This document shows, in pieces, positions 1 to 6,259 of a DNA stretch of 13,133 nucleotides; the first letter of the stretch is position 1; the number at the start of each line of letters is the position of its first letter. This DNA is from CBDUQN01 sp965369375 (GTDB lineage: Bacteria; Krumholzibacteriota; Krumholzibacteriia; Krumholzibacteriales; Krumholzibacteriaceae), in the NCBI GenBank assembly GCA_965369375.1, contig CBDUQN010000087.1, positions 1 to 13,133 of the forward strand. The letters run 5' to 3'. The notes under the pieces were generated by a model that saw nothing but the letters and a program-made list of their open reading frames with translations, was not told the origin of the DNA and ran no database searches. The position numbers were made by a program, and so were the translations under genes.

Positions 1-19
1 GATCATCGATTAGTCGCAT
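1..19 (-). CDS. Possible start of a further gene of the minus-strand operon (partial)
   Basis: After the stop of the chaperone gene, a purine-rich AAGAAAGGGG stretch is followed by ATG at 19-17. The frame stays open to the window edge, reading M-R-L-I-D-D. The gap is only 13 bp, so a sixth operon gene is plausible. Six codons cannot identify it, and the distance between the G-run and the ATG is short. In many bacteria clpP follows tig, but nothing visible supports that here. Confidence 0.3.
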
Positions 20-32
20 CACCCCTTTCTTA

Positions 33-812
33 TCAAGAATGACTATCATTTATTGCCCTATTACCGCATGTCTCGATTAGATAATCCAGTGTTTTCTCGG
101 CGAGCAGAAAACGCGAGAGCCGTGACACACCGCCGTCTCTCAGAAGCCGTTGTTTCAACAGCTGTGGCTGCATCTCGTTCGCCGAGGCGATCTGGTCGAT
201 CCGCTGCTCTACGTCCCTATCGTCGGTTTCTATGCCATCACGCCTCGCTATTCGATCGAGTATGAGCAGCAGCTTTACCCGCGAGAGCGCCGCTCCCCAT
301 TCCTCTCCGCTCGGCTGTGCTTCGGTTATTCCGTCGAACAACAGCTCCTGGCGAACGAGCTCATCGGGAACTTCGAGGGTGGTTTGCTCGAGCAACCATA
401 GCGATATCTCGTCACGTCTCCCCTCGTCGGTCTCTTTCTTTAGAATGCACCGGCCATAATCGGGAAGATCGAAATCGGCCAGCTCCAGGAACTCCGCCGT
501 GAATCTGATCGGCTCGCCATGCTCGATGATGAGATCGGTGACGGCGATGGGGCCCGTCATGCTGATCCCCTCGTCATCCAGCGCCTGGCGGCTGAAACGC
601 CCCGCACATCGGATCCCGACATCGTCGAGAATCTCTCTTTGGTACTGTTTTTCGACACGCGCCTTCGGCGCCTTTCCCGGTCTGAAACCGGGGACAGGCA
701 GTTTCATGTAATCTCCGATTATATCCTCGTAGTCCGCCTGCACACGATCCCACTCTACCTTAATACGAGCCTCTTTTTTCTGATCCCCGATATCACGGAT
801 CGTAATATTCAT
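33..812 (-). CDS. Trigger-factor-like chaperone lacking the PPIase domain
   Basis: This 259-residue protein resembles trigger factor, the ribosome-bound chaperone that shields nascent chains. Residues 1-115 look like the ribosome-binding domain, with the signature GFRPGKAP at 42-49 in the place where E. coli trigger factor has its G-F-R-x-G-K-V-P loop. Residues about 140-250 look like the helical C-terminal substrate-binding domain (P-x-x-L-V-x-x-E-L near the start, then V-K-L-x-L-I-L-D-x-I-A-R-R-D-G-I). Normal trigger factors are about 430 residues; here the FKBP-type prolyl isomerase domain between the two parts is absent, with a short linker instead. The ATG overlaps the stop of the sulfatase-maturase gene by one base (TAATG), so translation is probably coupled. 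It is likely a specialised paralogue and not the housekeeping trigger factor. That it serves maturase substrates is my inference. Confidence 0.8.
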   Translation of the reverse strand: MNITIRDIGDQKKEARIKVEWDRVQADYEDIIGDYMKLPVPGFRPGKAPKARVEKQYQREILDDVGIRCAGRFSRQALDDEGISMTGPIAVTDLIIEHGEPIRFTAEFLELADFDLPDYGRCILKKETDEGRRDEISLWLLEQTTLEVPDELVRQELLFDGITEAQPSGEEWGAALSRVKLLLILDRIARRDGIETDDRDVEQRIDQIASANEMQPQLLKQRLLRDGGVSRLSRFLLAEKTLDYLIETCGNRAINDSHS

Positions 813-2089
813 TATTTCCCCGTCACTTTTTCGACCGGCTCATGACCCATCTCACGCACGATCTTCTGGATATAGGGATCAATATAGGTGAAGTATCTCT
901 TGAGACCGGAGCAGAGGTAGTTGAGTCCCGTCTCCCCTTCCGGAGTGCGGATGAAACGGTTCTTCGGACATTCGCCGGCACACGCGAAGAGGTACTTGCA
1001 GCGGCGGCACTGCCCCGGCAGCGAGAAATCCTTCGCGTAGCCGAACCGCTCCTGATCCTTCGACAGCACCATTTCACTTAATGAATGGTCGCGTATATTG
1101 CCGAGCAAGTACTCGGGATATACGTAATGATCGCATGCGTACACGCCACCATCGTGCTCGATCGCAACGCCCTTACCGCAAATCGGCGCGAAGACACAGA
1201 GGGGCGAGATTCGACCCATCCACTGCTCGACGGCACAGTCGAAGAAATGGACGTAGATCCGACCGAGATCCTTTGCGCGCCACTCGTCGAAGATCATTAT
1301 CAAAAAATCCCCGTAGTCCTCGGGATCGACGCACCAGTCCTCCACAACCGACCCCGAATTTCCCGGCCGCGCACGCGGATCGTCCATATCGGGCATGAGG
1401 AAATCGGGCCACTTTTGAGGCGCGGTATCGCGAAAGATCTTCGGTTCTACGATCGGGATGAACTGCATCCTCTTCGAGCCGACCTCGTCGCGCAGGAAAC
1501 GGTAGACCTCGAGCGGGTGCTTTCCGGTCAAGCGATTGACACAGCTCAAGGTTGCAAAGTTGACCTCGTGCTTTCTGAGCAGCTTTGATGCCCGAAAGAC
1601 CTTTTCGAACGTTCCCTTCCCCCCCCTGTCCTTTCGGTAGTGATCGTGGAGCTCGCGCGGACCGTCGATGCTGAGGCCCACGAGGAAGTCGTTCTCTTTC
1701 AAGAACGCACACCACTCGTCGTCGAGGAGCACGCCGTTTGTCTGCAGATCGTTCTCGCAGCGCATCCAGGAGGGAGCATACTTTTTCTCGAGCTCGATCA
1801 CCTTTCGGAAAAAGTCTATCCCGAGGAGCGTTGGCTCGCCCCCCTGCCAGGAAAAGATCACCTCTTTATAATTATGACCCTCGATATACTGGCGTATGAA
1901 CTCTTCGAGCATTTCATCGGACATGCGCCAGTGCAGGTCGGTCGAGAGGAGCTCTTCCTTGCTCAGGTAGTAGCAATAATCGCAGTTCAGGTTGCAGACG
2001 GGCCCGATCGGCTTCGCCATCGCGTGCATGCGAACGACGGGCTTACCCCTGAACATGCGCTGTTTCTTGGGTTTGTTTTGATCGTTCAA
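812..2089 (-). CDS. Anaerobic sulfatase-maturing enzyme (radical SAM/SPASM)
   Basis: This 425-residue enzyme belongs to the family that oxidises a Cys or Ser in sulfatases to the catalytic formylglycine, in the cytoplasm and without oxygen. The radical SAM cluster motif is C32-x3-C36-x2-C39, and GGEP, which contacts SAM, is at 83-86. The SPASM region keeps all eight expected cysteines: C298, C304, C319, C361, C364, C370, C374 and C393, with spacings matching characterised enzymes such as Clostridium perfringens anSME. D320, directly after C319, is in the position of the proposed catalytic base. The start is TTG at 2089-2087 behind AGGTAGGAG with a rather short spacer; an in-frame ATG at 2056 has no ribosome site. 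The 3' end overlaps the chaperone gene by one base. No sulfatase is in the window, so the target is unknown. Other SPASM peptide modifiers are possible, but the cysteine pattern argues for a sulfatase maturase. Confidence 0.88.
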   Translation of the reverse strand: MNDQNKPKKQRMFRGKPVVRMHAMAKPIGPVCNLNCDYCYYLSKEELLSTDLHWRMSDEMLEEFIRQYIEGHNYKEVIFSWQGGEPTLLGIDFFRKVIELEKKYAPSWMRCENDLQTNGVLLDDEWCAFLKENDFLVGLSIDGPRELHDHYRKDRGGKGTFEKVFRASKLLRKHEVNFATLSCVNRLTGKHPLEVYRFLRDEVGSKRMQFIPIVEPKIFRDTAPQKWPDFLMPDMDDPRARPGNSGSVVEDWCVDPEDYGDFLIMIFDEWRAKDLGRIYVHFFDCAVEQWMGRISPLCVFAPICGKGVAIEHDGGVYACDHYVYPEYLLGNIRDHSLSEMVLSKDQERFGYAKDFSLPGQCRRCKYLFACAGECPKNRFIRTPEGETGLNYLCSGLKRYFTYIDPYIQKIVREMGHEPVEKVTGK

Positions 2090-2131
2090 AGCTCCTACCT
2101 TGTCCCTAGTTTGCCGGAGGTTTTCGTTTGG

Positions 2132-3682
2132 CTATTCTTCGAACACGCCTGCATCGTGGAGATGCCAGAATTGCCCGGGATTCATCTTGTTTTCGAATGT
2201 CGTGCCGATTTCGCGTATCGACTCCATGCCACGAGCGATCTCTAATCCCTTCGTGATGCGGCCCGGTGTAAATATCAACCTCGTGAGGTTCAATCCATTT
2301 AGCGGCGTAAGGTCGGTGACCGGCGTTTCGCCGATATGGAGCCTCTGCAGGGCGGTGCCGATAAGAGGGCGCAGGTCCGCGACACTCGTTCTGTGGAGAG
2401 TGAGGCTTATGAGGGGACATTTCGATAAAGGTGATATATCGGAGACGGGCGTTTCGTTCAGCCAGAGAAACTCCAGTGGAACTCCTTCGAGCGGCGCCAG
2501 ATCCTTGACGGCCGTTCCAAGGAGATTCAGGTTCGTGAGCGGCATACCGGCTAGGGGGGATAGATCGGTCACCAGTGTGTTGCTGAGATAGAGCCTCTCG
2601 AGCTTCAGCCCGCGAAGCGGCTCGATATCTTCGACGCCCGTATCCTCGAGGTAGAGCTCGATCAAAGGCATCCCGCGCAGGGGCTCAAGATCAGACACTG
2701 GGAGTCCCCGCAGATCAAGCTTCTCGATCTTCATCCCCTCTAATGCAGAAAGATCGGTTACACCCGAACCACTAAGCTGTAATGCCACAGGCTGTCCATC
2801 TTGAATCTCGAACATCGCCTCACCGGTATAATAGGGATTACATATCCTGATCTGCTCGTGAATCATATCCGGTGTCCATTGTTTGGCGGTGTCATCTGCG
2901 GTCGAGAGCACCGTTCTCTTGCCGGTGCGCGAGACCCCAGATGACACCGCTCCCCCGGACTCGTCATAGCGTTTCAAGCGTATCCATTTTACAGCGGAGG
3001 CAGCAGTGCTCTCTGAGTGATTCGTATCACATTTCAAAGCGATGGCACCAATCGTAGGCACCTCTTCACGACCGAAGAGCTTCTTGTAGTCCTCGAGAAT
3101 ATTGCGCCTGTAGGTCTTCCACTCGCCGAGCCCTTCGCTTCCCGAGCCGATCGCTATATAACAGACCTGCTTGAAACGGGGTGTGCGCCCGGTTTCCCCG
3201 ATCTTCATGGACGAATCCCACACATAGCCGATCGTATGGGGCGGGGTGAACAAACCGCGGCCCTTCGTAAAGACGACGAAGAGCCGAAATGCTGCATCCT
3301 CGTTGTCCTTCTCTGTCACGTTTGTGCCAGGGGGGATCACGTCAACCCTGACACGGAACTCTATTATGGGATACGAGGCCGGATCGATACCCTCTTCGAA
3401 CTTCGTCCCGATGACGGTTGTCTCGTCGTTGCTTTTCATAAAGAGTGTTTCGTCTTTGACGACGAAACGCTTAGCGCTTCCCCGCTGCTCTTTCCAGCCG
3501 TTTTCCTTGAGCCACTCTTTGATCGGAACCTCTTCTTTAGGGAAGCCGGCAACGAGCAATGTGTTGTTCGAAATCTCATCCGGTTCATTCCCCTTCTCAG
3601 GAAGAGGAGCTCCAACACGCCCCGACCCCGATGAGAAAAGTGAAATCAAAAGAAGAAACAAGATAGATGTAAAATGTTTCAT
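2132..3682 (-). CDS. Secreted DUF3047-like protein with C-terminal leucine-rich repeats
   Basis: This 516-residue protein has an N-terminal signal peptide (basic M-K-H, hydrophobic core to about residue 17, then S-S-G-S-G-R). No lipobox cysteine is visible, so it is probably periplasmic or exported. Residues about 45-240 resemble DUF3047, a family of unknown function, with a beta-rich pattern and R-R-N-I-L-E-D-Y-K-K-L-F-G followed by V-P-T-I-G-A-I-A. Residues 298-465 are eight leucine-rich repeats of exactly 21 residues, L-x-x-L-x-L-x-x-T-x-V-x-D-L-x-P-L-x-G-x-P. A capping segment follows, similar to the ends of planctomycete-type repeat proteins. The ATG has GGGAAG upstream and lies 14 bp after the glgP stop, so it is in the same transcript. 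The repeats suggest protein or glycan binding; the partner is unknown. Confidence 0.8.
   Translation of the reverse strand: MKHFTSILFLLLISLFSSGSGRVGAPLPEKGNEPDEISNNTLLVAGFPKEEVPIKEWLKENGWKEQRGSAKRFVVKDETLFMKSNDETTVIGTKFEEGIDPASYPIIEFRVRVDVIPPGTNVTEKDNEDAAFRLFVVFTKGRGLFTPPHTIGYVWDSSMKIGETGRTPRFKQVCYIAIGSGSEGLGEWKTYRRNILEDYKKLFGREEVPTIGAIALKCDTNHSESTAASAVKWIRLKRYDESGGAVSSGVSRTGKRTVLSTADDTAKQWTPDMIHEQIRICNPYYTGEAMFEIQDGQPVALQLSGSGVTDLSALEGMKIEKLDLRGLPVSDLEPLRGMPLIELYLEDTGVEDIEPLRGLKLERLYLSNTLVTDLSPLAGMPLTNLNLLGTAVKDLAPLEGVPLEFLWLNETPVSDISPLSKCPLISLTLHRTSVADLRPLIGTALQRLHIGETPVTDLTPLNGLNLTRLIFTPGRITKGLEIARGMESIREIGTTFENKMNPGQFWHLHDAGVFEE
2288..2791 (-). repeat. Eight in-frame 63-bp leucine-rich repeat units
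   Basis: Residues 298-465 of the DUF3047-like protein form eight consecutive 21-residue units with no length variation. The conserved positions are L1, L4, L6, T9, V11, D13, L14, P16, L17, G19 and P21. The most degenerate units are the first and the last. Codons differ between units, so the repeats are old at the DNA level although the protein pattern is kept. Confidence 0.9.
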
Positions 3683-3696
3683 GCAGCAACTTCCCG

Positions 3697-6219
3697 TCAG
3701 AGCGTATCGAGAAAGGAAATTTCCTTAGTAACCGGCATTTCATCCGTTGGAATGGCCAGCGGTTTCGCGTGCCATATCTCGTCATTGTACTCCCTGATCG
3801 TCCGGTCCGAAGAGAACTTCCCGCACCGGGCGACGTTGAGAATCGTCATGCGTATCCATCTCTCCCGGTCCCGGTAGGCATCGCATACACGTCTCTGGCA
3901 CTCATGGTAGGCCTCGAAATCCGCCAGAACGAGATACCTGTCGTTACCGAGCAACGTTTCGACGAGCGGACCAAAGGCTCCCGGCTCATCCGGCGTAAAG
4001 AAACCGTCTCTGATAAGGTCTATCGCCTTTTTGAGAAAAGGATCTTTCGTGTAATACTCCTTCGCGTTGTATTTCGGGGCGAGCTCGCGAACTTCCTCGG
4101 CGGTCAGCCCGAAAATGAATATATTCTCATCTCCGACCTCTTCTTTTATCTCGACATTGGCGCCGTCGAGCGTGCCGATCGTGACGGCTCCGTTGAGCGC
4201 CAGTTTCATGTTGCCCGTTCCCGATGCCTCATATCCCGCCGTCGATATCTGCTCCGAAACATCGGCTGCGGGTATGATCCGTTCGGCAAGTGTCACGCTA
4301 TAATTCGGCAGGAAAACGACCTTGAGCAGCTCGTTTGTTTGCGGATCGCTGTTGATCGTCTTGGCCGCGTTACAGATGAGCCGTATGACGAGCTTCGAGA
4401 TGAAATAATCGGGAGCGGTCTTTCCGCCGAAGATGAAAGTCCGCGGGTGAATCGTGAAACCCTTTTCCTCCTTGAGGCGGAGCCATATGTAGATGATATG
4501 CAGAATATTGAGGAGCTGACGCTTGTACTCGTGTATCCGCTTTATCTGAACATCGAAGATTGATTGGGGATCGATATCACATCCGGTGAGCTCTTTCGTC
4601 AGGTGCGCGAGCTTTACCTTGTTGCCGGTCTTTATCTCATCGAAACGCTTTCTGAATTCAGGATCCTCCGCGAACGGTTCGATTTTCTTCAGATCCTCGA
4701 GATTCTTGATCCAATCTTTTCCGATTCCTTCTGTTATCAGTGAGGCGAGATCGGGATTTGCCGCGAGGAGCCACCGGCGGGGCGTGATGCCGTTCGTCTT
4801 GTTGTTTATCTTTCCGGGATAGATCTCTTCGAAATCGTGAAAGACATTCTCTTTAATAAGGTGTGTATGGAGCGCGGCGACGCCGTTCGTCGAATGGGAG
4901 CCGACGATAGCAAGATGCGCCATGCGAACACGCTTTGTGTCACCGCCCGCGATGATCGAGACGCGGGGAAGCCGCTCCTTGTCGCCCGGACGGCGGATCG
5001 AAACCTCGCGGAGAAAATGCTTGTTTATCTCCCGAATGATCTGCATGTGGCGGGGAAGAAGGTTTTCCAGCATGGAGACGGGCCATTCCTCGAGCGCCTC
5101 AGGAAGGATCGTATGGTTGGTGTACGCACACGTTCTCGTTGTGATATCCCATGCGCTATCCCACTCGAGACCGTGGACATCAACGAGCAGTCGCATGAGC
5201 TCTACGATTGCGAGCGCCGGGTGCGTGTCGTTCATCTGGATCGCAACCTTGTCGGGAAATACGTCGAATGTTTCGTGTCCGACGAGGTATCGGCGGATAA
5301 TATCCTGGATCGAGCAGGAGACGAAGAAGTACTGCTGCTTGAGCCGAAGCTCCTGACCCTCGAAAGAGCTGTCATTCGGATAGAGCACCTTCGAGATGTT
5401 CTCGGAGATGTTCTTCTCTTCGACCGCCTTGAGGTAATCCCCGTCCTGGAAGAAGGTGAGGTCGAACTCGTTCGTCGCCCGCGCCGACCAGAGCCGGAGC
5501 GTATTGACCGTTATGTTATCGTAACCTGCTATCGGTGTGTCGTAAGCGATGCCGATGACGTCGTTCGTATCGACCCATTCGAGTCGATTATTACCGCCGG
5601 ATCCTTTTTCCTCTCTTACCTTTCCGTAGAATTTGACAGTGAAACTGTATTCGGGACGCTCCAGTTCCCATGGGTTGCCGTGCTTGAGCCACTCGTCGGG
5701 ACATTCGTATTGGCCGCAGTCCCTGATGATCTGTTCGAAGATACCGAACTCGTAGCGTATCCCGTATCCGTACCCCGGCAGTTCGAGCGTGGCCATCGAG
5801 TCGAGAAAACAGGCGGCGAGACGCCCGAGGCCACCGTTTCCGAGTCCAGCGTCGGGCTCCCGCTCGGAGAGTTGTTCGAGGTCGACGTTGATCCTCTCCA
5901 TCGCCTTCTTCGTCTCCTCGTACATCTCGAGGTTGATGAGGTTATTGACGAGCGCCCTTCCCATCAGATACTCGGCGGAGAGATAATAGACACGCTTGAC
6001 ATCGTGTGTGTAGTAAAGTTGCTGCGTCTTGATCCACTGCTCGACGAGGCGATCCCGAACGGCGAGCGCAAGGGCGAAATAGATATCCCTCGGCGTCGCC
6101 GTGTACTGATCCTTCGACAGTGAATATTCCAGGTGATTCGCGAAGCTGTTCAGGATACCCGCGGCATCGTACGATTTATGGAATATACCCCACCGTTTGA
6201 ATAGCTCGCTTCTCTCCAT
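3697..6219 (-). CDS. glgP: Glycogen/starch (alpha-glucan) phosphorylase
   Basis: This 840-residue protein is a full-length GT35 alpha-glucan phosphorylase. It removes terminal glucose from alpha-1,4-glucans with phosphate to give glucose-1-phosphate, using pyridoxal phosphate. Conserved family blocks are present in order: Y-Y-L-S-A-E-Y-L-M-G-R near residue 80, G-L-G-N-G-G-L-G-R-L-A-A-C near 125, the N-D-T-H-P-A block, the K-T-N-G-I-T-P-R-R-W block, R-I-H-E-Y-K-R-Q, and the cofactor site E-A-S-G-T-G-N-M-K with the Schiff-base lysine at K672. The length matches animal and bacterial enzymes of the GlgP/MalP type, and the two cannot be told apart from sequence alone. The ATG has AGAGG seven bases upstream. 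It sits 40 bp after the secreted-protein gene and 14 bp before the repeat-protein gene. No glgA, glgB or glgC is nearby. Confidence 0.97.
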   Translation of the reverse strand: MERSELFKRWGIFHKSYDAAGILNSFANHLEYSLSKDQYTATPRDIYFALALAVRDRLVEQWIKTQQLYYTHDVKRVYYLSAEYLMGRALVNNLINLEMYEETKKAMERINVDLEQLSEREPDAGLGNGGLGRLAACFLDSMATLELPGYGYGIRYEFGIFEQIIRDCGQYECPDEWLKHGNPWELERPEYSFTVKFYGKVREEKGSGGNNRLEWVDTNDVIGIAYDTPIAGYDNITVNTLRLWSARATNEFDLTFFQDGDYLKAVEEKNISENISKVLYPNDSSFEGQELRLKQQYFFVSCSIQDIIRRYLVGHETFDVFPDKVAIQMNDTHPALAIVELMRLLVDVHGLEWDSAWDITTRTCAYTNHTILPEALEEWPVSMLENLLPRHMQIIREINKHFLREVSIRRPGDKERLPRVSIIAGGDTKRVRMAHLAIVGSHSTNGVAALHTHLIKENVFHDFEEIYPGKINNKTNGITPRRWLLAANPDLASLITEGIGKDWIKNLEDLKKIEPFAEDPEFRKRFDEIKTGNKVKLAHLTKELTGCDIDPQSIFDVQIKRIHEYKRQLLNILHIIYIWLRLKEEKGFTIHPRTFIFGGKTAPDYFISKLVIRLICNAAKTINSDPQTNELLKVVFLPNYSVTLAERIIPAADVSEQISTAGYEASGTGNMKLALNGAVTIGTLDGANVEIKEEVGDENIFIFGLTAEEVRELAPKYNAKEYYTKDPFLKKAIDLIRDGFFTPDEPGAFGPLVETLLGNDRYLVLADFEAYHECQRRVCDAYRDRERWIRMTILNVARCGKFSSDRTIREYNDEIWHAKPLAIPTDEMPVTKEISFLDTL

Positions 6220-6259
6220 GGAACGACCTCTTTAAATTGGAATCAGCGGTGCGTCAGCC

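Noticed and set aside
1173..1715. 180-codon alternative minus-strand frame inside the maturase gene
   Set aside because: The maturase frame holds all the cluster cysteines and is continuous; this frame has no motifs.
4837..6123. 428-codon open frame antisense to glgP, and other long antisense frames at 3769-4563, 1085-1588, 1640-2245 and 7487-8278
   Set aside because: They lie fully opposite well-supported genes, have no recognisable domains, and show the compositions expected from the mirrored codon bias of the real gene.
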